54,881 bases of DNA from Gemmatimonadota bacterium (GCA_031127095.1 JARIEX010000004.1:1-54881), one strand, 5' to 3'; positions 27,336 to 37,392 are shown, counted from the stretch's first letter. Translations and numbers: made by a program. The notes: generated from the sequence alone by a model not told the origin.

Positions 27336-28025
27336 ATGCGTTCCGCACGACCCACCCATCTGCTTGCCGTTCTGTTCACGGCCGTCCCCGCGTTGCTGGC
27401 GTTCCCCGGTTGCACCAAAACCGTCGAACCCCCCACGGCGGCGCGGCTGACGATCGTGCAGGGACACCTGCAAACCGCAGCCGCCGGCACCCTGTTGCCG
27501 ACGTCGGTCGTGCTGCGCGTGATCGGCACCGACGGCGCTCCCATCGCGAAGATTCCCGTGAGCTTCAACGTGCTGGCCGGCGGTGGCTCGGTGGATCCGG
27601 GCACCGTGGTGAGCGATGCGAACGGCGAGGTGAAGGCGCGCTGGACGCTCGGGCCCGGCGCACAGACGCAGACCCTCACCGGCACCGCCCCCGGGCTGGA
27701 CCCTGTCACGATCAGCGCGACCGGCATCCTGCCGAGCGAGCTCGTGATCGCGCAGGGGAACAACCAGACCGCCAAGGCCGGCGCCGCGCTGACCGTCCAG
27801 ATCGTGCTGCGCGTCACCGGCGGCTCCAACGTGCCCATTCCCGGGCAGACCGTCGCCCTCGCCATCACCAGTGGCGGCGGAAGCATCTCGCCGCAGTCGG
27901 CGGTCACCAACGCGCTGGGCGAAGTGTCGGTGCGCTGGACGCTGGGCCCGTCGGCGGGTCCGCAGACGGCCACGGCCACAGCCGGTATGCTGGGGCCCAT
28001 CGCGATCGCGGCCATCGCCAACTGA
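27336..28025 (+). CDS. Lipoprotein with two bacterial Ig-like repeats
   Basis: A 229-residue predicted lipoprotein: hydrophobic signal, then lipobox LAFPGC with the cysteine near residue 24. The rest is two tandem copies of an about 90-residue Ig-like (Big-1) domain, starting at LTIVQGHLQTAAAG and LVIAQGNNQTAKAG and each ending with a RWTLGP strand. Such domains occur on surface adhesins and periplasmic scaffolds; here there is no other domain, so the function is unknown. ATG 27336 is the first suitable start for the signal peptide; the frame is open far upstream but that region is antisense to deoC and ALDH16. An AGGAG lies about 20 bases upstream, too far to be decisive. Confidence 0.75.
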   Translation: MRSARPTHLLAVLFTAVPALLAFPGCTKTVEPPTAARLTIVQGHLQTAAAGTLLPTSVVLRVIGTDGAPIAKIPVSFNVLAGGGSVDPGTVVSDANGEVKARWTLGPGAQTQTLTGTAPGLDPVTISATGILPSELVIAQGNNQTAKAGAALTVQIVLRVTGGSNVPIPGQTVALAITSGGGSISPQSAVTNALGEVSVRWTLGPSAGPQTATATAGMLGPIAIAAIAN

Positions 28026-28065
28026 GCGCGCGCCGACCAGAGGCGCGAAGTGGCAGGAAGAACCG

Positions 28066-28103
28066 ACGTCATCGGAGTGCGGCCCGCCGCGAACCGATGA
28101 CGT
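28066..28103. repeat. Inverted repeat downstream of the Ig-like lipoprotein gene
   Basis: ACGTCATCGG (28066-28075) and CCGATGACGT (28094-28103) are perfect inverted copies separated by 18 bases. It lies 41 bases after the lipoprotein stop and about 80 bases before the SDR start. It could be a terminator stem without T-tract or an operator for the downstream gene. Confidence 0.45.
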
Positions 28104-28183
28104 TCGTGCATCGTTGAGGGGACGAGCCAGTCGCATAACGGGCATTCGCATCCCGGCCGTCGGCCGTTACCCTCCACCAGACC

Positions 28184-29104
28184 ATGACGATCGCCCCACC
28201 ACTCAGCGCGCTGGCCGGAAAAACCGTGGTCGTGACCGGCGCCAGCGACGGCGTCGGCAAGGCCGCGGTGCGCGCCTTCGTGCAGGCCGGCGCGTCGGTC
28301 GTGATGGTCGGTCGCAACGACGCCAAAACCGCTGCGGCCGCGCACGAGATCATGCGCGATACCGGACGCCGCACCGTGACGTGGCAGATTGCTGACCTGA
28401 GCGACCAGGCGGCCGTGCGCGCGCTGGCCCACCGACTGCTGGCCACGGTGCCGCAGATCGACGTGCTGGTGAACAACGCCGGCGCGCTCTTTCTCACGCG
28501 TGAGACCACCGCGGACGGCCATGAGCGGACGTTCGCGCTCAATCACCTGAGCTACGTCACGCTCACGCTGCTGCTGCTGCCGGCGCTGTCGGCCGCCGCG
28601 CGGCCCGGCGCCCCGGCCCGTGCGGTGTGCGTGTCCAGCCGCGCGCACCACAACGCTCGCCCCCGTTTGGACGACCTGCAACGCACGCGCCACTACACGG
28701 GCTGGCGTCAGTACGCCGACACCAAGCTGTACAACATCTGGTTCACGCGCGCGCTGGCGCGTCGTCTCGATGCCTCACGCCTCGTGGTGCAGGCGCTGCA
28801 CCCGGGTGTGGTGTCCACCCGCTTTGCGACCAACAACGGGCGTATGGGGATGCTGCAGCGCCGTATCATGGACCTCATCTCGATCACCCCCGAACGGGGC
28901 GCCGACACCGCGGTCTGGCTGGCCACCGCCGACGAGGGGAGCCGCGTGTCGGGGCAGTACTGGGTGAAGCGCCGCCGCGTGGAGCCGTCGCGCGCCGCAC
29001 ACGACGACGCCGCGGGCGAGCTGCTCTGGGGCGCCAGTGCCCGTCTGGCGGCGATCGATGCCGATCAACTGATCCGCGACGCGGGGCTCCATGTTCTGGC
29101 GTGA
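28184..29104 (+). CDS. Short-chain dehydrogenase/reductase
   Basis: A 306-residue NAD(P)-dependent SDR. The nucleotide-binding glycine motif VTGASDGVGKA (TGxxxGxG), the VNNAGAL motif, Ser in VCVSSRAHH and the catalytic Y-x-x-x-K in YADTKLYN are all visible. Proximity to retinol-dehydrogenase-like or oxidoreductase-like SDRs is suggested by the LHPGVVSTRF sequence. The substrate is unknown. The gene ends 14 bases inside the UbiB-family gene, so the pair is transcribed and probably translated together. Confidence 0.92.
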   Translation: MTIAPPLSALAGKTVVVTGASDGVGKAAVRAFVQAGASVVMVGRNDAKTAAAAHEIMRDTGRRTVTWQIADLSDQAAVRALAHRLLATVPQIDVLVNNAGALFLTRETTADGHERTFALNHLSYVTLTLLLLPALSAAARPGAPARAVCVSSRAHHNARPRLDDLQRTRHYTGWRQYADTKLYNIWFTRALARRLDASRLVVQALHPGVVSTRFATNNGRMGMLQRRIMDLISITPERGADTAVWLATADEGSRVSGQYWVKRRRVEPSRAAHDDAAGELLWGASARLAAIDADQLIRDAGLHVLA

Positions 29105-30515
29105 TCTCCCCCGCCTCGTCGTCATTTTGTGGCGCGCGGTGCCGCTCGTGGTCTCGTTCACGCGGGATCGCCGGCGCTGGATCCGCGCGGGGGCGGGCGC
29201 CTCGCGGACGCCCGCCTTCCACGCACGGCGCGCGCGCCAGCTGGTGCACGATATCGCCGCGCTCGGGCCGGCCTTCGTGAAGCTGGCACAGATCTTCGCC
29301 ACCCGCGCCGACTTGGTCCCCGAGCCGTATCTGGCGGCCCTGGGCTCGCTCACCGATCGTGTGCCGGCGGTGCCCTGGCCCCAGATTCACCGCGCGCTGA
29401 CCGCGGCGTGGGGCGCGGCCCCGGAGTCGGTGGTGGACGGTCTCGACCCGATCCCGCTGGCGGCGGGCTCCCTGGGACAGGTGCACCGGGCGCGGTATCA
29501 GGGGCGCGAGGTGGTGGTCAAAGTGCTGCGCCCCCACGTCGAGGCGATCGTGGTGCGCGACGTGCGGCTGGCGCGGGCCATCGTGCACGCCGTGTACGCG
29601 CGCTTCCCGCATCATCACGTGCGGGGGTTCCTGGTGGTACTCGACGAATTCGAGCGCCATGTGCGCGAGGAAATGGATTTCGAACGCGAAGCGATGCAGT
29701 GCCTGCGCATGCGGGAGCGCTTTGCCGACGAACCGCGGCTGCGCATTCCGCAGGTGGAGACGGCGCTCACCCGCCGCGACGTGCTCGTACTGGAATATCT
29801 CGCGGGCACGCGCATCGACGCGCTGGACGATCAGATTGCGCGTGGCGTGGTGTCGCCGCGGACGCTCGTGGAGACACTGATCGAGACGTATGCCCGCATG
29901 ATGCTGCGCGACGGGGTGTTTCACGCCGACCCGCACCCAGGCAACCTGCTGGTCGATGCGCAGGGACGCATCGTGCTGCTGGACTTCGGCATGGTGATCG
30001 ATGTGGAGATCCCCACGCGCAAGGCGCTCTTCGACACGATCATCGCGGCCATCCGGCGCGACCCCGAGGGGACCGCCGACGGATTTTTCGCGCTCGGCAT
30101 GGTGGCACCGGGGACCTCGCGCGACGCGATGCGGGACCTCGTGCGCGTGCTGCTGGACATCGCGTACCAGGAAACGGCAATGGAAGAGCGCACCCGCGCG
30201 ATCGCCGACCGGGTGATGCGCGAGCTGTTCAACTGGCCGATCGTGCTGCCGGGGGAACTCGTGTACTTCGCGCGCACCGCCGCCCTCATCGAAGGGGTGG
30301 GGGCACGCTACGACCGCAATTTCAACAGCATCCGGGTGGCCTCACCGGTGGTGATGAAAATGCGACGCGAGCTGCTCGCGGTGCTGCTGGGCGACGAGGG
30401 GACGCGCGAACCGATCATTACCTTCGCCGCCACCCTCGGCGCGCTGGCCGGTGGCGCCACGGCCCTCGTGGGGCGCGCGTGGCAGCGGCTGCAGCGGGCG
30501 GCCGTGAGCGGCTAG
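29091..30515 (+). CDS. UbiB/AarF/ABC1 family kinase-like protein with altered motifs
   Basis: A 474-residue atypical kinase-like protein of the UbiB family, usually linked to ubiquinone or other isoprenoid-lipid metabolism. Kinase residues are present: lysine in EVVVKVL, HADPHPGN as the catalytic loop and LDFGM as the metal-binding DFG. Two family-specific motifs are changed: the usual KxGQ is KLAQ (64-67), and the Ala-rich loop AAAS is AAGS (G126). In human ADCK3 those motifs restrain ordinary kinase activity. A hydrophobic C-terminal segment (ITFAATLGALAGGATAL) may anchor it in the membrane. The stop overlaps the convergent TamB stop in the palindrome CTAG. Confidence 0.92.
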   Translation: MFWRDLPRLVVILWRAVPLVVSFTRDRRRWIRAGAGASRTPAFHARRARQLVHDIAALGPAFVKLAQIFATRADLVPEPYLAALGSLTDRVPAVPWPQIHRALTAAWGAAPESVVDGLDPIPLAAGSLGQVHRARYQGREVVVKVLRPHVEAIVVRDVRLARAIVHAVYARFPHHHVRGFLVVLDEFERHVREEMDFEREAMQCLRMRERFADEPRLRIPQVETALTRRDVLVLEYLAGTRIDALDDQIARGVVSPRTLVETLIETYARMMLRDGVFHADPHPGNLLVDAQGRIVLLDFGMVIDVEIPTRKALFDTIIAAIRRDPEGTADGFFALGMVAPGTSRDAMRDLVRVLLDIAYQETAMEERTRAIADRVMRELFNWPIVLPGELVYFARTAALIEGVGARYDRNFNSIRVASPVVMKMRRELLAVLLGDEGTREPIITFAATLGALAGGATALVGRAWQRLQRAAVSG

Positions 30516-33500
30516 AAGATCCACTCACGGAACAGGTCGAAGCCGAACTGCAGACGCGGGAAGCCGTTGGTGCCGAGCTGCGTGCACGGTGACGCCCCGG
30601 GATCGACACCGATCTGCCCGGAGAGATTGCGCGCGAAGCGATACTCGGCGGCGATGCCCGCCCAGAGCGAGGCCCCGCGCAGCGAGGTGGTGCCGCCGCG
30701 ACACACCCCCGTGTTGAGGCGCAGGAAGGTGCGCGGGCCAAGCTGCTTGCCCGCGCTGATGCTGAGGTTGTCGAGCAACGAGAACGCACCCAGATCCTGC
30801 GTGGACTGTCCGCCGGCGGTGCTCACCTGAATGGTGTTCACGCCGGGGAGTAACCGCTGCAACGCCCCTTCCACGGCGCCGCCCACCGAGGGGAGCAGCA
30901 CACCGGTCACGGCACGCACGGTACTCTGACTCTGGCCGTCCAGCGCGAACGTGGGTGCGCCGAAAATCAGCAGCGAGATGATTTCCGATTCCGGCGCGCT
31001 GGCGTACAGCGGATCGGTGCTGGAGAGCGTGAGCACCGGGACATCGTAGGTGCCGCCAATGTGCACCCGTACCGGCACCGCACCACCGCCCGCAATGCGC
31101 ACCACATTCGTGGCGCTGATGTCGAGCGTCGGCGCGATCTCGCTGCTGCCGTAGAAGCGCACGCGGCCGGAATCGACGCTGAAGCTGCGGCTCACGACCC
31201 CGAGATCGAGCCGGTACTGCCCGCGGTTGGCCGTGACCTCGCCGTCGAGCGCGAGCCGTTCGCCACTCATGGCGATGGCGAGCCCGCCGGCGATGTTCAC
31301 GCGCGACTCCGGGGTCTGCACCCACACGTCGGCGCCAAGGTCGACGCGCGCGTTCTGCACCGTGAGTAACGCGCCGAGCGCGGCGAGGGATTGCGCCGCG
31401 GTTTCGGCGACGGGCACCTCATCGGCGCCAAGCAGCGCCCGCGCGGCGTTGGAGGAGAGGTCGAGCGCGCTTTGTGCGCTGAGCGGATCGGCCACCAGAT
31501 TGGCGCGCGGAATGGTGATCGCCCCGCTGAGCACCGGCCGCGTGAGGCTTCCCTCGAGGCGTACGGCTCCGCTGAGATCGAGATCGGTGCCGTCGCGCTG
31601 ACGCGAGAGCGCCACGTTGCTGGCCGATACCCGCAGCGCGATCGTGGACGGCTCGCCGGCATGGAAGTGCAGCGCGCCGGACGCGGCGATGGTATCGAGC
31701 ACACCGCCGCTCTGCACGCGGAGCGACTCCAGAATGAGCGAGTCCTCGGCCGCCCGAAGCACCACGCGCCCCCCCACCGGCTCGATACCGAGATCGTCGA
31801 TGAGGGCCCCGACGCCGTCGGCGGTCATCGTACCACGCGCCACGGGGTGATCGACCGTGCCGCCGATGGCCAGCTGCCCCGACAGGCGCCCGCGCAGACG
31901 CCGCACACCGGTGAGGGCCAGTGGGAGCCCCTCGAGCCGCAGGGAGTCGGCCGTGAGCGCCGCGTTGACCTGATCCGACAGCAGCCGCTTTTCCACTGAC
32001 GTCAGCGCGAGGTCGATCGGCACGCGGGCCTCAGCCCGAAGCGCGCCCCCCAGAGAATCCCGCAGGACCGCCTCCGCCACGAGCCGCCGGTCGGCATAGC
32101 TGCCCGTGGCATTGATGGTGGGGACGCGCAGTCCCGGTATACCGAGTGAATCGGCGCGCAGGGTCCACGCCAGCCGCGGCGCGAGCCGCACGCCATCCAG
32201 TTGGGCGGTACCGCTGACGGTGCCTTGAAACGGCGTCGTCCCGGCCAGCAGCGCGGCGATCTCACCCACCGGAAACTGCTCGAGGCGCAACGTGCCCGTA
32301 ACCGCACGGTCCCGCGGAATGTCGGCCGACGCCTGCAGGATGCCGGCGGCGTTCGAGCGCAGCTCGAGCGGCAGTAGCCGCAGACCCAACGAATCCTGCT
32401 GCACCACGATGGGCTGCGCACTCTGCCAGACCACATCGGCGTAGGACAGGCGCAGGGAGTCGAGGGCGACGGCCAACCGCGACGGCGCGCGCTGGAACGC
32501 CCCGCGCGCCACGAGGTGGGCGTCGCGAGCCGAACTCACGTCGAGCGTGAGGCGGCCGCTGTCGGGGTTGGCGTCCGCCACGCGGAAGGCCACCGACTGC
32601 AGGCGGATCGCACCGAGGCCGTCCACGTCGTCGGCCGTGGCAGCGCCCTCAAAGGTGGGGCGGGTGAACACGTGGTCCGCCTGCACCGATCCGAACAGAC
32701 CACCCACCTGCACCGCGCCGACGCGCACGGCGCTCGCGCCAAGGGCGGCCGTGGCTCCAGCGTCGGCGAGGCTGCCGTACAGATAGCCCGAGAGCGAGAG
32801 ATCTCCCGCGAGCGAGTCGACCGCCAGCGCGCGGACCGCCGCGGCCGCGGTGCTGTCCACCGGCGCGAGCATCGCGGCCACGCGTGCCAACTCCGTGCGG
32901 AGTGCGCCCAGCGAGTCGGCGCGCACCGCCAGCTGCAACGTGTCGAGCCCGCCTGCGTCGCGCGCGAGGGCGCCGTGCACGTCGAGCGTGACGCCGCCGA
33001 GGTGTGCGATGGCGGAATCGACGACGAGACGATCGGCACCGAGCGACGCGGCGCCCGTGAGGTCGAACGCCGGATAGTCGCGTCCGGCGCGCTGCTGCCA
33101 CCCCAGCGCCATCGTGCCGGTGAGCGGCACGGGCGGTGTGGCCACGGGGGTGGCCGCGCCGGGCTCCGCCGCCGCGCGATCGCCCCGCAGGGCGAACCGC
33201 CAGGGGCCATCGAGCGCCGTGTGCGGGACGGTGGGACTCCCCATCCAACGGCGGAGATCGAACCGGTTGAGCGTGCCGTCGGCGGCCAGTTGCCACACGG
33301 TCCCGTTCAGGGCGGCGGTGCCGCGCATGGCCACCGTGTTCGCGGGCGCCCCGCCCGCGGTGTCGGCAACCGTGCCAGCCGCCGGCCCCCCCGGCGCGTC
33401 GTCCACCGCCTGCAGCGACGCACTCCACACCAGTGCATCCGTGCGCCCGTCCACCGTGACGCGCCCCGCGAGCGTGCCGCGCACCGGCAGGGTGGTGTCG

Positions 33501-35143
33501 ATCCGCGCCAGCGTGCCCATCGCGAGCGGGGCGAACTGCAGCGCGGCGTGCACCTCGGGGGTACGCGCGAAGGCGCCCCCGAAGCGCGCCCGGAGATCAC
33601 CGCGCACGGTGGACTCCGTACCGGTGCCATCCCGCCACGTGAGTGCCAGGTCCGCGAGGTCGATGGCCGTGAGATCGGCCAGGCGGATTCGCCCCCGCGC
33701 CGTGACGATTCCGTCTACCGCCGGCAGCGGCGGCACGAGCGACGGCGGCAGCGCCTGCACCGAACGCAGGTCGAGGCGCGCGTCGGTGACGGTCATGTTC
33801 GTGGCGCGCGGACGGTCGCCGATCGACACCGACCCCGCGAGCGCCACGGATGACACCGCGCCGCCGCGCACGCGGGCGTCCGTAAAGCGCGCCGCCAAGC
33901 GATCCATGCGGAAATCGCTCAGCGGCCCGCCCTGTTTGGCCACCAGCGTGCCGGTGAACACCCCCCGGATTTCGGCGGGCAGCGCGTCGTAGCTGAGCCG
34001 GCGCAGCAGCGCGCTCTCCAGCGGCACGAACGCCAGATCGACGCCCTGCAAGCGCATGACCGCCGGCTCGAGCACCACCTCGATGTCACCGGTGATTCGC
34101 GACGCGCCGCTTGCCACGTCGAGCGCGGACAGGGAAAACGCCACGTCGTCGGGATTCTCGAGCGTGCGCATGCGCACGGTGGCGGTGCCACGCCCGTCGG
34201 TGGGGAGCACGTCCCAGATCCACCCCAGGTCGGAGAGGCCGGCATCCGCCGCAACCACCACGTCGTAGCGCAGCGGACCGGGCTGATTCCACGCCACGGT
34301 TCCCGTCACGCGGCCATGCGACGCGGGGAGTTGCACGTCGGGGAGGACGAGCTGCAGCGAGTCGGAGGTCCAGCGCAGCTGGCCGCCGGCCTGCACGACG
34401 CGCACCGGCGGATCGGAGATCACACCGCGGAGGCTATCGAGCTGCACCGAGGCGGGGCGCCGTTGTGCATCGACGATGACGGCGTCGTGCGCCCGCACGC
34501 GATCAAGGGTGATGAGTCGGCGCTCGCGCCAGCCGCCGGCAGGGCCGGGCACGAGGTCGTGCAGGCTGTCGCGCACCGCGATCACGCTGTCGCGCGCCGC
34601 ACCGGTGAACACCGGGTGCGGCGCCCACGGTGCGATCGTCGTGATCCGCACGTCGTCCACGACCAGCGAATCGAGGCGCACATCGTCGCCGAAGCCGGGC
34701 GCCCCGCGGGGGCGCGTGACGGTATCCCCCGCAATGAGGTACGCGATGTTCCAGGGACCCGCGTCGTCCTTGCGGAGATCGAGCCGGAGGCCGCGCACGG
34801 ACAACCGCCGGATATGAATCGCGCGGTCGAAGAGCGCCCGCACGTCGAGGGATCCGTCGAGGGACTCGGCGCTGACCATGGGCACCCCCGCGGTATCCAC
34901 GAGGCTGACCTGCTCGGCCACGATGCGCCCCAGCCCGACCTCGCGCAGCACCCCCACGCGCAGCGATCCGCGGCCGTTCAAGACCCCGTTTGTCCCCGAA
35001 ATTGCCGCACTGAGCACCCAGCGGCGGCCGCGCGCGGTGCCGGTGGCGAGCAGGTAGGCCAGCGTGACGCCACCGCCCGCGCCGAGCAGGATGGCGGCCA
35101 CCCACCAGAAGCGCCGTTGGCGCGCCGACATGGTGGGGAGCAT
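30512..35143 (-). CDS. tamB: TamB-like translocation/assembly module protein
   Basis: A very large (1,543-residue) envelope protein: one N-terminal membrane helix (FWWVAAILLGAGGGVTLAYLL), a long repetitive beta-rich body typical of AsmA/TamB bridge proteins, and a C-terminal DUF490/TamB domain (DPLYASAPESEIISLLIFG, LPSVGGAVEGAL, YRFARNLSGQIGVDPG). Such proteins span the periplasm and are thought to move phospholipids or help outer-membrane protein insertion. ATG 35143 shares one base with the stop of the Omp85 gene (TGATG), arguing for this start over a longer frame; MSARQ at 35131 is an alternative. It forms a unit with the upstream TamA-like gene, as in many diderms. Confidence 0.9.
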   Translation of the reverse strand: MLPTMSARQRRFWWVAAILLGAGGGVTLAYLLATGTARGRRWVLSAAISGTNGVLNGRGSLRVGVLREVGLGRIVAEQVSLVDTAGVPMVSAESLDGSLDVRALFDRAIHIRRLSVRGLRLDLRKDDAGPWNIAYLIAGDTVTRPRGAPGFGDDVRLDSLVVDDVRITTIAPWAPHPVFTGAARDSVIAVRDSLHDLVPGPAGGWRERRLITLDRVRAHDAVIVDAQRRPASVQLDSLRGVISDPPVRVVQAGGQLRWTSDSLQLVLPDVQLPASHGRVTGTVAWNQPGPLRYDVVVAADAGLSDLGWIWDVLPTDGRGTATVRMRTLENPDDVAFSLSALDVASGASRITGDIEVVLEPAVMRLQGVDLAFVPLESALLRRLSYDALPAEIRGVFTGTLVAKQGGPLSDFRMDRLAARFTDARVRGGAVSSVALAGSVSIGDRPRATNMTVTDARLDLRSVQALPPSLVPPLPAVDGIVTARGRIRLADLTAIDLADLALTWRDGTGTESTVRGDLRARFGGAFARTPEVHAALQFAPLAMGTLARIDTTLPVRGTLAGRVTVDGRTDALVWSASLQAVDDAPGGPAAGTVADTAGGAPANTVAMRGTAALNGTVWQLAADGTLNRFDLRRWMGSPTVPHTALDGPWRFALRGDRAAAEPGAATPVATPPVPLTGTMALGWQQRAGRDYPAFDLTGAASLGADRLVVDSAIAHLGGVTLDVHGALARDAGGLDTLQLAVRADSLGALRTELARVAAMLAPVDSTAAAAVRALAVDSLAGDLSLSGYLYGSLADAGATAALGASAVRVGAVQVGGLFGSVQADHVFTRPTFEGAATADDVDGLGAIRLQSVAFRVADANPDSGRLTLDVSSARDAHLVARGAFQRAPSRLAVALDSLRLSYADVVWQSAQPIVVQQDSLGLRLLPLELRSNAAGILQASADIPRDRAVTGTLRLEQFPVGEIAALLAGTTPFQGTVSGTAQLDGVRLAPRLAWTLRADSLGIPGLRVPTINATGSYADRRLVAEAVLRDSLGGALRAEARVPIDLALTSVEKRLLSDQVNAALTADSLRLEGLPLALTGVRRLRGRLSGQLAIGGTVDHPVARGTMTADGVGALIDDLGIEPVGGRVVLRAAEDSLILESLRVQSGGVLDTIAASGALHFHAGEPSTIALRVSASNVALSRQRDGTDLDLSGAVRLEGSLTRPVLSGAITIPRANLVADPLSAQSALDLSSNAARALLGADEVPVAETAAQSLAALGALLTVQNARVDLGADVWVQTPESRVNIAGGLAIAMSGERLALDGEVTANRGQYRLDLGVVSRSFSVDSGRVRFYGSSEIAPTLDISATNVVRIAGGGAVPVRVHIGGTYDVPVLTLSSTDPLYASAPESEIISLLIFGAPTFALDGQSQSTVRAVTGVLLPSVGGAVEGALQRLLPGVNTIQVSTAGGQSTQDLGAFSLLDNLSISAGKQLGPRTFLRLNTGVCRGGTTSLRGASLWAGIAAEYRFARNLSGQIGVDPGASPCTQLGTNGFPRLQFGFDLFREWIF

Positions 35144-37392
35144 CAGAACGCCTGCCCCAAGCCAAAATGGAAGGCGAGCCGCGACAGGACGCCGCGTCCC
35201 GTGGGGGGACGGAAGCTGGTCGGGCACGCGAAGATCGACGTACCCACGGGGTCCGGCGTGGCCCGCGGGCTGGCGCAGAGAATCTGCCCCGTGGTGCCCT
35301 GCCCGTCACCGTCGGTGAAGTACAGCGCCCGTCCAGCGCGAGGTTCGTACGGGCGGTAGCCGATGTCCATGCGGAAGGGACCCAGCGGCGTGACGATGCG
35401 GAGGCCGAGCCCGGGGGTGGCGCGGAGGTTGCCCCATTGGAACCCCTCGGAGCGCGTTTCCCACACGTTGCCGGCATCGACGAAGGCGGCGAACTGCAGC
35501 TGCTCCGCGAGCAGCCGGAACCCGCGGCGCCACTCGAGGTTGGCCACGAGGAGCGCCGTGCCGCCGCGCGGGACGGCGCGATAGCCGGTGTTCTCGCGCG
35601 CCACCACCACGCGCTCGCCGGCGGGGCCGGTGGTCTCCTCGACATCGGTGACCACGTAGATCAGCGGGCCCAGCAGGTTTTGCTGGTAGCCGCGCACCGA
35701 GTTCTGGCCGCCGGAGAACAGGCGCTCCTGCTGCGGAATCAGCGGTGAGCCATCCACGAGTGCGGCGCCAGGGGCGAAGGCGCGTGCCAGTTGCACCCGT
35801 ACGCCCACCACCCCGCCACCGACGCGGCGGTACGTGGAGGCGTCGCCCGTCCCACGGTAGAAGGTGAACGTTTCCACCAACGGCGAGAACGTCTGACCGG
35901 CGCGCGCCTCGCCCCGCAGCCGCCAGCCGCGCGCGGGGCTGGTGGGATCGTCGGTGCGATCGTGCGTGACCGTGCTGCTCACGATCCCCACGCCGCGCCC
36001 GAACAGCGAGAGCTGAAAGTCCTCGGGGCGGCACTGCCCGAAGCGGGCGCAGGAGAGTGCCGGATCGGTGGTCGTCTTGCCGTTCTCGTACTGAAAGCCG
36101 GCGGTGCCGGCGGTGCGCGGGGAGAACTGCCGTGCGAGTTCGACCAGCGACCCGAAGCCCGTCTCGCGCAGATACGCGAACGGCTCGCCGCGGCGTTCGC
36201 TGTACAGCGCGAACACCGGCTGCACGGGAAGCCCGAACAGGCGCGTGTTCGTGAGCGTGGTCCCGACGTAGTAATTCAGCCGTTCGCTGAACGGGTCGAC
36301 GCGGAGCGCGCCGGAGCAGAGCGCGGGGGCGAACCCGGCCGGCGCCCCGACCCCGATTTTCGAGGCGCGCGCCGACAGCTCCACCCGGCGTCCCACCCCC
36401 AGAAAGCCGCGGTCGGTTATGCGTCCCTGCGCACGGATGCAATCCTGCGTGGCCCATCCCAGCCCCACGCGGGCCGCGCGCGTGCGCGCCTCGGCCACGG
36501 CCACGCGCAGGTCGAGCACACTGTCACGCTCCCCCAGCAGCGGGGTGAGCGTATCGATGAGGACCAGCCGGAACGCCTCGGAGCGGTACAGGTCGCGCTG
36601 TGCGTTGAGGATGGCGCTGGCCTTGAAACGGTCGCCGCGGCGGATACCGACGAGCCGCGCCACGTCGGCGGAGTCGACGCGCGGACGCTCGGGGCGCAGT
36701 GGCTGCAGGTCCATCTGGATCGCCCCGATCGTGATGACGCGACCGGTGGTGAAGTCGAGCGCGAGCGAGGCCCGCGCCGTAGCGCTGTCGATGGTGACGT
36801 GGCTCACCGGGCGTGTGGCGCGGGCGTACCCGGCGTCACGCAGTTGCGTGAGCACCTGCTCCACAATGGTGTCGGTGCGAAGGCGATCGAAGCGCGCGTG
36901 CTCCAGGGCGTGCAAGGGGCCGTCGAACGGGCGCCGCCCGGACGCCGGGTCGGGGAGCCCCCGTACGACGACCGTGTCGAGCAGGAGCTCCCGGCCGGCG
37001 TCGACGAGAAAACGCACCCGGACGCCGTTGCGGCGCGGCTCCAGCGTAGACGTGACCGTGGCCTGAAACCAGCCGGCCTGCCGGTGCAGCACGGCGAGTC
37101 GGAGGGCATCGCGGCGCACTTCGAGGGGGTCCACACAGGGCGCCGCACCGATGTGCAACAGGCGGGTGCGCAGCCCCGGCTCGCGGGTAACGATCGTGGC
37201 CGCCAGCGATACGGCGTCGAAGCGCGGACTCCCCGAGAATTCCACAGCACGCACGCGATCGGCGGCGGCGCACCGCGTGGCGCGTGGCACACTGGCGCGT
37301 TGCGCGCTCGCCCCCGCCGGCCACCACGCCGTCATGCACACAGCGGCGAGTGAAACGGCCCGACGGCGGAAGGGAAGCGGGAGGCAAGACAT
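35143..37392 (-). CDS. Omp85 family outer-membrane protein (TamA/BamA-like)
   Basis: An exported outer-membrane barrel protein of about 749 residues. After a signal peptide (ending WWPAGASAQR) come POTRA-like segments (RAVEFSGSPRFDAVSLAATI, then ITIGAIQMDLQPL), and a C-terminal Omp85 barrel with NSVRGYQQNLLGP (the R-G-Y signature) and a terminal aromatic residue (GLGQAF), the usual outer-membrane insertion signal. Pairing with a tamB gene suggests a TamA role, in lipid transport or outer-membrane biogenesis. Start ATG 37392 fits the signal peptide; GTG 37416 adds eight residues. Divergent from the region 6 operon, sharing 177 bases. Confidence 0.88.
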   Translation of the reverse strand: MSCLPLPFRRRAVSLAAVCMTAWWPAGASAQRASVPRATRCAAADRVRAVEFSGSPRFDAVSLAATIVTREPGLRTRLLHIGAAPCVDPLEVRRDALRLAVLHRQAGWFQATVTSTLEPRRNGVRVRFLVDAGRELLLDTVVVRGLPDPASGRRPFDGPLHALEHARFDRLRTDTIVEQVLTQLRDAGYARATRPVSHVTIDSATARASLALDFTTGRVITIGAIQMDLQPLRPERPRVDSADVARLVGIRRGDRFKASAILNAQRDLYRSEAFRLVLIDTLTPLLGERDSVLDLRVAVAEARTRAARVGLGWATQDCIRAQGRITDRGFLGVGRRVELSARASKIGVGAPAGFAPALCSGALRVDPFSERLNYYVGTTLTNTRLFGLPVQPVFALYSERRGEPFAYLRETGFGSLVELARQFSPRTAGTAGFQYENGKTTTDPALSCARFGQCRPEDFQLSLFGRGVGIVSSTVTHDRTDDPTSPARGWRLRGEARAGQTFSPLVETFTFYRGTGDASTYRRVGGGVVGVRVQLARAFAPGAALVDGSPLIPQQERLFSGGQNSVRGYQQNLLGPLIYVVTDVEETTGPAGERVVVARENTGYRAVPRGGTALLVANLEWRRGFRLLAEQLQFAAFVDAGNVWETRSEGFQWGNLRATPGLGLRIVTPLGPFRMDIGYRPYEPRAGRALYFTDGDGQGTTGQILCASPRATPDPVGTSIFACPTSFRPPTGRGVLSRLAFHFGLGQAF

